From assembly GCA_938045585.1 (NCBI GenBank), contig CALIAU010000003.1, forward strand, positions 1 through 47,466: a DNA stretch of 47,466 nt, written 5' to 3'. Below are positions 1 to 9,127 of this stretch, in pieces. How positions within the stretch are numbered: position 1 is the first letter of the stretch; every line of letters starts with the position of its first letter. Under the pieces are notes generated by a model that saw nothing but the letters and a program-made list of their open reading frames with translations, had not been told where the DNA came from and searched no databases. The DNA is from an uncultured Saprospiraceae bacterium. Lineage in GTDB: Bacteria > Bacteroidota > Bacteroidia > Chitinophagales > Saprospiraceae. The position numbers and the translations under genes are program-made.

Positions 1-87
1 ATGTCAGAAGTAAAACCAACATATATATAATTTCTGAACTCGCTCTTTATTGCATAGACAGTAAACATACTCGTAAATATTAAAACC

Positions 88-113
88 AAAAAAGCCCTGC
101 AAACGCAGAGCCT
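88..113 (-). terminator. Intrinsic terminator of the tRNA pair
   Basis: Read on the minus strand, a 7-bp stem (arms 111-105 and 100-94, one G-U wobble) with a four-base loop is followed by six U residues. It lies just downstream of the two minus-strand tRNA genes, so it most likely ends their shared transcript. Confidence 0.75.
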
Positions 114-121
114 TTTTTTAG

Positions 122-206
122 TACCCGAGGCCGGGGTCGAACCGGCACGTCCTCAACGGACACAGGATTTTAAGTCCTGCGTGTCTACCAATTCCACCAC
201 TCGGGC
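122..206 (-). tRNA. tRNA-Leu (anticodon TAA)
   Basis: The reverse complement folds as a class II tRNA of 85 nt. The acceptor arm GCCCGAG pairs with CTCGGGT. The anticodon loop CTTAAAA gives anticodon TAA, there is a long variable arm (GTCCGTTGAGGAC region), and the T-loop is GGTTCGACCCC-like. The long variable arm and TAA anticodon identify leucine. CCA is not encoded. It lies about 30 bases downstream of tRNA-Gly on the same strand, so the two are probably co-transcribed. Confidence 0.95.
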
Positions 207-233
207 CCAAATATTAAATCTGTTAAGATTAAA

Positions 234-309
<76 letters not shown>

Positions 310-714
310 ATAAAGTAGAATTGGGCTGCAAATATAATCTTATAATACATATTTGCCCACATTATAAATAGGAATTTCACCTTCAACAAATTTCTTAACT
401 CAGATATATTTCTCACTGAAAATCAAGGCTATCAAAGCAAATTATTCTCCATTTCACGCGAATTTCTCCTAAATCCTAATATTTTTTTCTCACAAAATGT
501 AACGATTAATGCATTTTTAGCCAATTATAGCAGGGAATACCCTGAATTATCATAAATATACCTGCAATGTCACTAAAATTTATCTTAAATTGGTTCTATT
601 ATTAGACGGCAGCATTTTGGAAATGATGGTCGTTACCCATTGACATTGCGATCGATCAATTCCAATCAGCAAATCGTTCCCGAACATATTTTTTGAATTA
701 ACTTATTTCAAACT
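310..714. other. Intergenic region between tRNA-Gly and the T9SS operon
   Basis: This is about 400 bases of AT-rich sequence with no open frame of note. It must hold the promoters of the minus-strand tRNAs and of the plus-strand porP operon. I found no exact TAnnTTTG box upstream of porP; the nearest lookalike is the TATTTTTTTTG-like stretch near 687-695, which has no good -33 partner. No repeats or RNA motifs were recognised. Confidence 0.4.
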
Positions 715-1716
715 ATGAAACGAAAGTACATACTAGTTGCTATCGTTTGCTTTACTTTTATCTTTGGAGCTATTGGACAGGATATTCATTATTCGCAGTT
801 CTTTAACTCTCCATTGAACATAAGCCCCGGTCTTACCGGTGCTTTCCAAGGTAATCAACGAATAACAGCAAATCTAAGACAACAATGGAAAACTGTTCCA
901 GTAGACTACAGAAGTCTAGATTTAGCTTATGATCATAAACATGCTCCAACAGATTCCACCAATAATTTAAATTTTGGTGTCATTCTTAACTACGATATAG
1001 CCGGTGATGTTAACCTCAAGAATACTGGCCTTAATATGTTCGTATCCTATGGACTCCGCCTTTCTGAAAAACTGAAAGTTATGCCAGGTGTAAGTATAGG
1101 ATTCGCACAACGTAGATTCGACTATGCGAGCGTTACTACAGGTAACCAATGGGACGGTAGAGAGTTTGATCCAACTATACCAGCCGAAAATATTGGTGCA
1201 GAAGATAAGTCCTTTGTTAATATTTCTGCTGGTCTAAACTTAAACTACATGGAGTCTGATAGATCATATGTAGATTTCGGAGTAGGGTTTAATAATCTCA
1301 ATAGCCCTTCACAAGCATTTAATGCTGGAGCAAACTATGATGCCGTATTAGCAAGAAGATTTAATCTATATGGATTTGGTAGTCTTCGTGTTGCTAAAAA
1401 AGTTGACCTTATCGCAAATGCTATCCTTCAAAACCAAGCACCAGCACAAGAGGTGTTATTGAATGGACAAGCTAAGTTTTACATTGATAGAGGACTATCT
1501 AAAGCTGTGTTTTTTGGAATAGGAATGCGTGCCGGAGATGCCTGGTATCCAATGCTTGCAATCCAGTACGAAAATATTTATGCTGCATTTTCATATGACA
1601 TAAATAATTCGCCCTTTGATATTGCAACAGATGGTACAGGTGGTCCTGAACTTGCTTTCAGATACACCATATCTTCAGTGCCGCTTTATCCAGCAAAGCC
1701 TTGTCCAATTTATTAA
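715..1716 (+). CDS. PorP/SprF family type IX secretion membrane protein
   Basis: The 333-residue product has a signal peptide (about residues 1-21, ending FGAIGQ) followed by the family opening QDIHYSQFFNSPLNISPGLTG, split by one residue from the usual form. The rest alternates short beta strands as in an outer-membrane barrel. PorP/SprF proteins are outer-membrane partners of the type IX secretion system; SprF in Flavobacterium is needed to export the adhesin SprB, a protein with a type-B C-terminal signal. That fits this locus, where a type-B sorted protein lies two genes downstream. It is the first gene of a three-gene operon, 12 bases from the next start. Length and start agree with the family. 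Family assignment is firm; its client is inferred from context. Confidence 0.93.
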   Translation: MKRKYILVAIVCFTFIFGAIGQDIHYSQFFNSPLNISPGLTGAFQGNQRITANLRQQWKTVPVDYRSLDLAYDHKHAPTDSTNNLNFGVILNYDIAGDVNLKNTGLNMFVSYGLRLSEKLKVMPGVSIGFAQRRFDYASVTTGNQWDGREFDPTIPAENIGAEDKSFVNISAGLNLNYMESDRSYVDFGVGFNNLNSPSQAFNAGANYDAVLARRFNLYGFGSLRVAKKVDLIANAILQNQAPAQEVLLNGQAKFYIDRGLSKAVFFGIGMRAGDAWYPMLAIQYENIYAAFSYDINNSPFDIATDGTGGPELAFRYTISSVPLYPAKPCPIY

Positions 1717-1728
1717 AACAAGAATAGC

Positions 1729-4158
1729 ATGAAAAAGAATTTATTAATAGTAGCATTGCTGTCTCTATCATCTACCTTCTTGTTTTCTCAGGTTACATAT
1801 AACCAGTTACGTAAAGCAGGTGAAGAAGCATATGCCCAAGGAAATTATTTTGGTGCCATGCAGTATATCCAAGATGCTCTTGATAAGGAGGATTCGGATA
1901 CAGATATGTGGTACAAATACGGAAACTCAGCGTACAAACAATTTGCCTACGGAGAGGCTAAGCGCGCGTTTAATTATCTTATCGAAGATCTTAAATCTAT
2001 AAAATATAGCGGTGCTATCTTGTCATTGGCAGATATCTATCTAACCGAAGGAGATTTTGAACAGGCAGAAAAATATTTTTCACTCTACCTCTCTGAATAT
2101 AGTGAGGAAGGATCGACTGAAACAAATAGAGCGAATCTTGGTCTAGAATCAGCACGTTGGGTCGCAGAACAGGATACAACAGAATCTGTAAAAGTAAAAC
2201 AAATGGGTTCTGATGTGAATACGCCTTATTCCGAACATAGTCCTATTGTACAAGATGGAAACCTTCAGTTTGTCTCCATGAAATTTGGAATGGGATCAAA
2301 AAAAGATACAAGAGAATATTCTAAAATTTTAGAATCAGAAGAGGGGAGTACCATGGAAATGGAATCTATTGCAAATTTTAACCAAGACGATATCTTTTCA
2401 TCAGATCCTTCCTATTCACCTGATGGTATGGTCATGTATTACACACAATGTGTCTATGACAAGGCGGACATCAAATGCCAAATCTTTTATCGTAAAAAAG
2501 AGGGAGATAGCTACTCTAAAGGGGTACCAGCAGGAGACCTCGTAAATCTTCCTGGCACCACAAATACACACCCAACAGTGGTCGAACATGATGGGAAAGA
2601 CTTCCTATACTTTGTTTCTAACCGGAAAGACGGAATGGGCAAACTTGATATTTGGTTTTCTACAGTTTCAGAAAATATGGATTTTGGAAAACCAGTGAAC
2701 CTCCGGTCTGTCAACACGGCCGGTGATGATATCACTCCACACTTTCATAATAAAACATCTACACTTTACTTTAGTAGTAATGGCAGAGTTGGCTATGGAA
2801 ATTTTGATGTATTCAGTGCAGCAATTAGTGGAAACCACCAATATAACAATATCGAAAACCTCGGGAAAAGTATAAACTCTTCTTACAACGATATTCACTT
2901 TTTCGTTGCAGAAAATAGCTCAGATTCATACCTAGCTTCAAACAGAAAAGGATCACAATATCTAGAAGACAAATTTGAAACCTGTTGTTACGATATATAT
3001 CAAGTTGACAAATGCATAGTCGATCTCGTCGCCCTCACCTTTGATAAGGCAACAAATGAAAAACTCTTTGATACCTATGTAGAGATTACAGATAAAGAGA
3101 CAGGTGACATCGTAGAAACACATTTCCTTGATGGAACTAATAAATATGAAATAGAATTAGATTGTGATAGAGATTACTCAATCCGTGCTTCCAAAGAAGG
3201 GTATAAAGATGCAGTTGTGGATCTTAACTTTTCCGAGATGGATTTAGATGCTGGGGTGTTCGAACAAAAGATCTATTTAGAACCTGCAGTATTAGCGCTT
3301 AACGTCTTAAGCTTTGATAAGGATACCAAAGATCCATTGTATGGAGTAAATGTATCCTTAGTAGATGTAGAAACAGGTGAAGCGATTGATAGAACAAATC
3401 CAAATGGAAATGATTTTTCTTTCGCCATTGTTCCAGGGAAAACATATACCCTGATTGCTACGAAAGGCGGGTACCAACAAGATCAACTCACCTTTACGGC
3501 ACCAGAAGATGGAGGCATCATAACAAAAGAGATGTATCTAGAGAAAACAGTCATCGAAAAGAAGATTGCAACATTACAGGGAGTGCTCCCAGTACAGTTA
3601 TTCTTTGATAACGACATTCCTGATCCGAAAACCATGCGAACAGAAACGAATGCTTTATACACGGACAAGTATCCGGCATACTATGCTAAAAAAGACAAAT
3701 TTGTAAAAGTCTATTCTGGTCTATATAAAGGAGATAGAAAACTACAATCACAGTCAGAAGCTGCCTCGTTTTTTGATAATGAAGTGAAGCGTGGTTATGA
3801 TAACTTTAATCTATTCTTATCAGTGCTTGAGGAAGTCTTGGCTTCTGGAAGAACTGTAAACTTGTATTTCAGAGGATATGCAAGTCCAGTGGCAGTCAAC
3901 GAATACAACTTTAACCTTGGACGCAGAAGAATTAATAGTCTACTCAATGATGTGAATGGATTTAGAGGAGGTGCATTGAAAAAGTATATCGATAGTGGTC
4001 AACTTATATTGACAGAACGATCCTTTGGAGAAACGACTGCTTCAGAAGAGGTGAGTGATAATCCAAATGATCCACGAAGATCTATTTTTAGTCCAGCTGC
4101 TTCAAGAGAGAGAAGAGTAGAAATTGAAGAAATCCAAGTAAGCAGTGAAAATCAATAA
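1729..4158 (+). CDS. PorE-like periplasmic protein: TPR, beta-propeller, CRD and OmpA-like domains
   Basis: The 809-residue product has a signal peptide (residues 1-20), TPR-like helices (about 22-150), and a six-fold PD40/WD40-like propeller (about 165-425) with recurring 'DPSYSPDG' and 'LYFSSNGR' type turns. Carboxypeptidase-regulatory-like beta domains follow (about 430-520 and 525-605). The C-terminal OmpA-like peptidoglycan-binding domain has 'YFRGYASPVAVNEYN' and 'NLGRRRINSLL' near residues 705-745. This is the domain order described for PorE of Porphyromonas, a component linking the T9SS to peptidoglycan. It sits 12 bases after porP/sprF and 18 bases before a T9SS cargo gene. Many Bacteroidota carry several paralogues, so it may serve one substrate rather than the whole machine. 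Confidence 0.85.
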   Translation: MKKNLLIVALLSLSSTFLFSQVTYNQLRKAGEEAYAQGNYFGAMQYIQDALDKEDSDTDMWYKYGNSAYKQFAYGEAKRAFNYLIEDLKSIKYSGAILSLADIYLTEGDFEQAEKYFSLYLSEYSEEGSTETNRANLGLESARWVAEQDTTESVKVKQMGSDVNTPYSEHSPIVQDGNLQFVSMKFGMGSKKDTREYSKILESEEGSTMEMESIANFNQDDIFSSDPSYSPDGMVMYYTQCVYDKADIKCQIFYRKKEGDSYSKGVPAGDLVNLPGTTNTHPTVVEHDGKDFLYFVSNRKDGMGKLDIWFSTVSENMDFGKPVNLRSVNTAGDDITPHFHNKTSTLYFSSNGRVGYGNFDVFSAAISGNHQYNNIENLGKSINSSYNDIHFFVAENSSDSYLASNRKGSQYLEDKFETCCYDIYQVDKCIVDLVALTFDKATNEKLFDTYVEITDKETGDIVETHFLDGTNKYEIELDCDRDYSIRASKEGYKDAVVDLNFSEMDLDAGVFEQKIYLEPAVLALNVLSFDKDTKDPLYGVNVSLVDVETGEAIDRTNPNGNDFSFAIVPGKTYTLIATKGGYQQDQLTFTAPEDGGIITKEMYLEKTVIEKKIATLQGVLPVQLFFDNDIPDPKTMRTETNALYTDKYPAYYAKKDKFVKVYSGLYKGDRKLQSQSEAASFFDNEVKRGYDNFNLFLSVLEEVLASGRTVNLYFRGYASPVAVNEYNFNLGRRRINSLLNDVNGFRGGALKKYIDSGQLILTERSFGETTASEEVSDNPNDPRRSIFSPAASRERRVEIEEIQVSSENQ

Positions 4159-4176
4159 ACATTAAAAAAGAGAAAA

Positions 4177-7100
4177 ATGAAAAAGCAATTATATATACTC
4201 TTTTGTGTTGTAGGTTTTGTCCTTGTCTCAGTACAGTCAAGTTTTGCAACACACGTTGTAGGTGGAAATTTAACCTACAAATGTTTAGGAAATGATTTAT
4301 ATGAGGTAACCCTAGAATTTCGTCGAGATTGTTTCTTGGGAGATCCGGGTGCACAATTTGATGATCCTGTTTCTATAGGGATTTTTGATTCCAATGGTGT
4401 TCTAGTCACTTCTGCTGGCCTAGGAGGTGAACTGTTTATAAATTTCAGCGATGATGACACCCTAAACGAAATGCTTACTAGTGAATGTGCAGTATTAGGA
4501 AGTGATGTCTGTGTACAGACCACAACATATAGGAGTACAGTAGAGTTACCCTTCCTTTCAGGCGGTTATATTTTAGCCTATCAAAGATGCTGTCGTAATC
4601 AGAGTCTTATAAACATATTAGACCCCAATGATTTTGGAGGAACCTATTGGACAGAAATTTCTGAAGAGTCTTTGAATACCTGTAATTCTTCTCCCGTCTT
4701 TAATGAGTGGCCCACCATCTATTTATGTGTAAATGAACCACTCTTATTTGACCATGGTGCCACAGATGCAGAAGGAGATTCCTTAGTCTACAGATTATGC
4801 TTGCCCCATGATGGAGCGAGTCCTGATCCTGGTTTTGTAAAACCACAACCACCTAATCCACCACCATATGGGAATATTTTTTGGGCACCAGGATTCAGCC
4901 TAGATAATGTAATGGGAGGAGACCCTCTTTCAATAGACTCTATTACAGGGGTTCTTACAGGAAGTCCTACCGTTGTAGGACAATTTCTAATAGCTGTCTG
5001 CGTAGAAGAATATAGAGACGGCGAATTAATTGGAATGACCTATAGGGATTTTGAATACAATACAAGAATATGCGAACGTAATCCGATTGCTGAGTTTGAG
5101 CCTGACATGGAACTAAACTGTGATGATTTTGAAGTTGCTTTTGAAAATATGAGTACAGAAGGATCAGATGCAATATGGTATTTTGATTATCCTAATACAG
5201 ACCTTAGTTCAACAGATTTTGATCCCACCTTTCAATATCCAGAAGGAGGGCTTTATCAGGTAGCCTTATTTGTGACGAAAGGAGTCTGTACGGATTCTAC
5301 CTTCCTAGAAATAGGAGTGGCATCACCAAATGATTTTAATCTTGATTTTAACGTAGATTATGAAACCTGTCAAGACGAATTAGAAATTAATTTGGAAGAT
5401 CTATCAACTATTAATCAAACAGTTCTGACTTCAGAATATTTGATAACAGGACCTGATACTAGCTTTACGATTCCAACGTCAACCACTAGCATCGTTTTAG
5501 ATACAGAAGGTTCCTACACAATTACCTTGCAAGTATTAACGGAGAGCGGCTGTGATCAAAGCTTAGAAGAAGCAGTTGATTTTGATATTAGTTCAGAAAT
5601 GCTCTTACCTGTAATAGGAGATGGAAACCTTTGTGGCAGTTCATTCTCATTGAATGTTGATTTAGATGCGGATGTTGAGTGGTTTCTTGATGAGGAAATG
5701 ACGCAGACCCTAGGTTCTAATAATCCAATTAATTTAGACTCGGATGACTTTACTTTAGATGATACCTTATATGTCGTAGAGCTAGGCGCAAATTGCCCCA
5801 ACTTTACCGCTGTACCTCTTGATATAGTTCCAACAAATGAGCAGGCTATAGAGCTCTTAGGACAGGGTAATATTTGTGATGAGCAATTTACACTCCTAGC
5901 CCTAAATATTGGTATAGAGGTCGAGTGGTTTCTTGATCCTGGGATGACAGAATCTTTAGGAACAATGAATCCAATTGATCTCTTGTCAGAGAATTTTACG
6001 ATCAACGATACAATCTATATTTCACAGACAAATACAATTTGCCCTAACAGAACAGCTGTTCCTCTGGACATTGTTCCATTAAATGAAGACATACTTTTGG
6101 TAGAAGGCGCAGGAAACTTCTGTGAAGAAGAATTTAGTTTGATGGTAATGAATGATGGAGAATTTGTATGGTATTCAGATTCAACTGCTACAAATGAAAT
6201 TGGAAATACAAACCCTATTGTTCTAGATCCAGCAGACTTCTTAGTAGGAGATACACTCTATGTAGTTCAGACAAGTACTATTTGTCCTAATATTACAGCA
6301 GTACCTCTCGTACTTATAACCAATGAAGGAACCTTAGACTTAGAGGAAGCTGTCTTGACTTGTAAAGAAGATATTGTAGAACTAAACCCCGGAGGGAATC
6401 CAGATTATACGTATAGCTGGACCTCAGAACCTGATGGTGTCCTTCTTGATCCTACAGAAGTGAATCCATCAGTTAATGTTGTAGATACCACTGTATTTTA
6501 TGTAGAGGCAGTAGTAAATGGTTCTTGTATAATTTTGGACACAATTACTATCAACCCACAAATTCTTTCCGTTGAGTTAGAATCAGATACAGTGTATTAT
6601 TGTATGGATGAAACAATTATTGTTGAAGCTATCGTTGAAGGTGCAATTGGTGTTACATGGGTAGATGAAAATAATGAAATCGTAGGAGGAGGTGCCAGCT
6701 TTACATATTCGCCAGAGGGGACGGAAGTATTAACCGTCTTTGCAACGAATCAGATTGCCTGCGATGAATCCGCTATGCTAACGCTTATTCCTTACGAATT
6801 TGAAGGTGAGATTTCAGGAGATAATATTTCATGTATTGGAGAAGAGATTACACTAATGGTGGATTATGAAGATCCTTTACAAAGCTTTACATATACCTGG
6901 TTTCCAGAAGATGTATTTGGAGCAAATACAACCGGGACAAGCCAAACAAATATGTATACAGCTACAACAGATGTCACAGTCACTGTAGAGAATCAAATTG
7001 GCTGCGCTTGGGAAATCAACTATACGGTTACCCTAGATCCATTTGATTCGTTTGAAGTAAACGCTGAACCAGATGACATATTATTTACAGAAAGCACACA

Positions 7101-7569
7101 GCTGATGGTGGATGATCTGCCCGGAGCAAGCTATCAGTGGGAGCCAGAAGAGTTTTTAGATGATGCAACAATTCCTAATCCTATCGCAACCCCTACAGAA
7201 AATGTAGTATTCACTGTTACTGTTACAAATGAAAATGGATGTATTGCTACAGATACCGTTTCTGTACGTGTTGTACCTCCTGTCTGTGATGATAATGATA
7301 TTTTTGTTCCTAACACCTTCACTCCTAATGGCGATGGTCTCAATGACTTTTTCAAAGTAGAAAGTAACTTTATTGATGAAATAGAAATGATAGTCTACAA
7401 TAGATGGGGAGAAGAAGTATATTCAACAACAGACCCAGATACACAAGGCTGGGATGGAACCTTTGAGAACACGGAGTTAGAAGCAGATGTGTATGGTTAC
7501 CATTTACGTATACTGTGTATTGGCGGAGAAGAATTTGTAACACAAGGAAATATAAGTATCCTCAAATAA
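4177..7569 (+). CDS. Secreted protein with PKD/Ig-like modules and a T9SS type-B (CHU_C) sorting domain
   Basis: The 1130-residue product has a signal peptide (residues 1-24, ending SSFA) and the common N-terminal start 'THVVGGNLTYKC'. Cysteine-containing beta domains follow, then PKD-like segments ('AIWYFDYPN', 'YQVALFVTKG'). Three similar modules of about 81 residues begin near residues 481, 562 and 644, each with a 'GxGNxC' start and a 'WFLD/WYSD' core. The C-terminal 90 residues carry 'PNTFTPNGDGLNDFFKV', 'VYNRWGEEVYS' and 'GWDGTF', the hallmark of the gliding-motility-associated CHU_C domain that directs type IX export. It is the probable cargo of the porP/porE-like genes just upstream. 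Ligand and surface role are unknown. Confidence 0.92.
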   Translation: MKKQLYILFCVVGFVLVSVQSSFATHVVGGNLTYKCLGNDLYEVTLEFRRDCFLGDPGAQFDDPVSIGIFDSNGVLVTSAGLGGELFINFSDDDTLNEMLTSECAVLGSDVCVQTTTYRSTVELPFLSGGYILAYQRCCRNQSLINILDPNDFGGTYWTEISEESLNTCNSSPVFNEWPTIYLCVNEPLLFDHGATDAEGDSLVYRLCLPHDGASPDPGFVKPQPPNPPPYGNIFWAPGFSLDNVMGGDPLSIDSITGVLTGSPTVVGQFLIAVCVEEYRDGELIGMTYRDFEYNTRICERNPIAEFEPDMELNCDDFEVAFENMSTEGSDAIWYFDYPNTDLSSTDFDPTFQYPEGGLYQVALFVTKGVCTDSTFLEIGVASPNDFNLDFNVDYETCQDELEINLEDLSTINQTVLTSEYLITGPDTSFTIPTSTTSIVLDTEGSYTITLQVLTESGCDQSLEEAVDFDISSEMLLPVIGDGNLCGSSFSLNVDLDADVEWFLDEEMTQTLGSNNPINLDSDDFTLDDTLYVVELGANCPNFTAVPLDIVPTNEQAIELLGQGNICDEQFTLLALNIGIEVEWFLDPGMTESLGTMNPIDLLSENFTINDTIYISQTNTICPNRTAVPLDIVPLNEDILLVEGAGNFCEEEFSLMVMNDGEFVWYSDSTATNEIGNTNPIVLDPADFLVGDTLYVVQTSTICPNITAVPLVLITNEGTLDLEEAVLTCKEDIVELNPGGNPDYTYSWTSEPDGVLLDPTEVNPSVNVVDTTVFYVEAVVNGSCIILDTITINPQILSVELESDTVYYCMDETIIVEAIVEGAIGVTWVDENNEIVGGGASFTYSPEGTEVLTVFATNQIACDESAMLTLIPYEFEGEISGDNISCIGEEITLMVDYEDPLQSFTYTWFPEDVFGANTTGTSQTNMYTATTDVTVTVENQIGCAWEINYTVTLDPFDSFEVNAEPDDILFTESTQLMVDDLPGASYQWEPEEFLDDATIPNPIATPTENVVFTVTVTNENGCIATDTVSVRVVPPVCDDNDIFVPNTFTPNGDGLNDFFKVESNFIDEIEMIVYNRWGEEVYSTTDPDTQGWDGTFENTELEADVYGYHLRILCIGGEEFVTQGNISILK

Positions 7570-7590
7570 TTTAAATTATAAATAGAACTA

Positions 7591-7621
7591 AAGAGCTTGG
7601 CAATTGTCAAGCTCTTTTTTT
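7591..7621 (+). terminator. Strong intrinsic terminator of the T9SS operon
   Basis: A perfect 9-bp stem (AAGAGCTTG with CAAGCTCTT), extendable by two inner pairs, closes a short loop and runs into seven T residues. It lies 21 bases after the stop of the CHU_C gene and separates the operon from the repeat island that follows. Confidence 0.9.
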
Positions 7622-7990
7622 ATGCTTCTTTCTTGGGCGTGCGTGTCCCTTGTCCTTCACAAGTTCAGTACAAGCGCCGGAGTATTTCGGACTCCCTCTT
7701 CGGTCGGTCCCATGGACCAAGCCCTACATGTTCCTCACGCGATTAAAGAATTAAAGTCCGCTATTCGTAGGTTGTACCTACGAATCCATATCTCCATCCT
7801 TCATCCCTCCATATCTCCATATCTCCATATCTACATCTCTTCATCCTTTCACTCTCTTCGTCTATTATTTGAACAAGCCGCTCTCTTTCATCCGTTCCGT
7901 CCGTTCCGTCCGCTCTGTCCGTTCGTCCGTTCGTCCGCTCCGCCTCTTCATCTCTTCATCTAACATCTAGCGTCCCTCAAGATTTTTCAC
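7622..7990. repeat. Non-coding repeat island A
   Basis: About 370 bases with composition unlike the flanking genes. In order it holds a GGGCGTGC element (7635-7740), a perfect 10-bp inverted repeat with a TGT loop (7763-7785), tandem CCATATCT-type units (about 7785-7830), and a CCGT/TCGT array (about 7890-7945). The last part has TCTTCATCT units and an AACATCTAGCGTC motif. The same building blocks recur at 30.96-31.2 kb and 31.76-32.22 kb. A long open frame crosses it, but its translation is low-complexity and it is not a credible gene. Confidence 0.75.
7635..7740 (+). repeat. GGGCGTGC-type intergenic element, copy 1
   Basis: It starts GGGCGTGC, has an ACTCC-CTT-CGGTCGGTCC stretch at 7691-7710 and ends CTCACGC. 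The copy at 30999-31113 shows the same three landmarks in the same order (52-56 bases from first to second, then 43-56 bases). It looks like a divergent member of a dispersed short repeat family without coding capacity. Strand is given only for the orientation of the landmarks. Confidence 0.55.
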
Positions 7991-7998
7991 TAATTTTG
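7991..7998 (+). promoter_or_regulatory. Bacteroidota -7 box for mnmA (near-leaderless)
   Basis: TAATTTTG is an exact match to TAnnTTTG and is followed by CACC and the ATG at 8003. The implied start of transcription falls within a few bases of the start codon. No clear TTG element is present 19-21 bases upstream, where the repeat island ends. Confidence 0.55.
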
Positions 7999-8002
7999 CA
8001 CC

Positions 8003-9097
8003 ATGAGCAAGAAAGGAAGGATACTAGTAGCAATGAGTGGCGGTATTGATAGTACCGTTGCAGCTATGATGTTGCATGAAGAAGGCTATGAAGTAGTAGG
8101 AATTACTATGAAAACATGGGATTATGCAAGCTCAGGGAGCTCTGGCAAAGAGACAGGCTGTTGTAGTCTAGATTCCATTAACGATGCTAGAGAAATTGCT
8201 GTTAAAATGGGCTTTCATCATTTTATCGTAGATATCCGAGAAGAGTTTGGGGATTATGTTATCGATAACTTTGTAGACGAATATATAGCAGGAAGAACAC
8301 CCAATCCTTGTATACTTTGTAATACACATATTAAATGGGATGCACTCTTGAAAAGGGCTGATGCCATGGATTGTGAATTTATTGCTACAGGTCATTACGC
8401 TAAAATTTCTAACAGCGAAGGAAGATATTATGTCTCAAAAGGAAAAGACGAAAGAAAGGATCAGTCCTATGTGCTTTGGGGATTATCACAAACTTGTCTA
8501 GATCGAACTCTTTTTCCCTTAGCTGATTTAAATAAGGAAGAGATACGCCAAATGGCAAAAGACTGGGGGCATGAAAGTCTGGCTCTAAAACCTGAAAGCT
8601 ATGAAATTTGTTTTGTGCCTGACAACGATTATAGAGGTTTTCTAAAAAGAAGAAAACCAGGATTGCAAGAGCAGGTCAGTGGTGGCTTATTTGTGGACCA
8701 AGAAGGCAATGTTATTGGTAACCATGAAGGCTATCCCTTCTTTACTATTGGACAGCGAAAAGGACTAGGATCGGCTTTTGGTAAACCTATGTATGTTACT
8801 GAGATACAACCGCAAACGAATACAGTAGTACTTGGAGAAATGGATGATTTACTCAGGAATGGTATGCTTGTATATAAGACCAATTCTATGAAATATGCCC
8901 AAATACCAGAAAAAAGTGATATCCATACTATGGTACGATATAACGATGCAGGTACCATGGGAACCACCAGATTAGTAGAAGATAAGATAGAAGTTGTTTT
9001 TCAAGCAAATGTAAGAGGGGTAGCTCCAGGACAATCTGCAGTCTTTTATGAAGGAGACGATGTTTTAGGAGGAGGTATTATATACTCTAGCATCTAA
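8003..9097 (+). CDS. mnmA: tRNA-specific 2-thiouridylase MnmA
   Basis: The 364-residue cytoplasmic enzyme makes 2-thiouridine at the wobble U34 of tRNA-Glu, -Gln and -Lys, activating the base with ATP and taking sulfur from a relay protein. The PP-loop SGGIDS is at residues 12-17. The first catalytic cysteine lies in 'TPNPCILCN' (Cys103) and the second in 'YEICFVPDND' (Cys203), matching the two-cysteine mechanism of the family. 'ATGHYAK' follows the first cysteine, and the C-terminal OB-like barrel is complete. Length is typical. It is followed after 30 bases by a lipoprotein gene and then rimM, so a translation-related operon is likely. The start is supported by the immediately upstream -7 box. 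Confidence 0.97.
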   Translation: MSKKGRILVAMSGGIDSTVAAMMLHEEGYEVVGITMKTWDYASSGSSGKETGCCSLDSINDAREIAVKMGFHHFIVDIREEFGDYVIDNFVDEYIAGRTPNPCILCNTHIKWDALLKRADAMDCEFIATGHYAKISNSEGRYYVSKGKDERKDQSYVLWGLSQTCLDRTLFPLADLNKEEIRQMAKDWGHESLALKPESYEICFVPDNDYRGFLKRRKPGLQEQVSGGLFVDQEGNVIGNHEGYPFFTIGQRKGLGSAFGKPMYVTEIQPQTNTVVLGEMDDLLRNGMLVYKTNSMKYAQIPEKSDIHTMVRYNDAGTMGTTRLVEDKIEVVFQANVRGVAPGQSAVFYEGDDVLGGGIIYSSI

Positions 9098-9127
9098 TAA
9101 TTACGTTGTAAACTTAAATTCAATAAA

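Noticed and set aside
5556-6005. 149-codon minus-strand frame in the CHU_C gene
   Set aside because: It is antisense to the tandem 81-residue modules and arises from their biased codons.
7604-7963. 119-codon plus-strand frame after the T9SS operon
   Set aside because: It begins inside the terminator and translates the repeat island into low-complexity Ser/Pro/His-rich sequence; no homology-like features.
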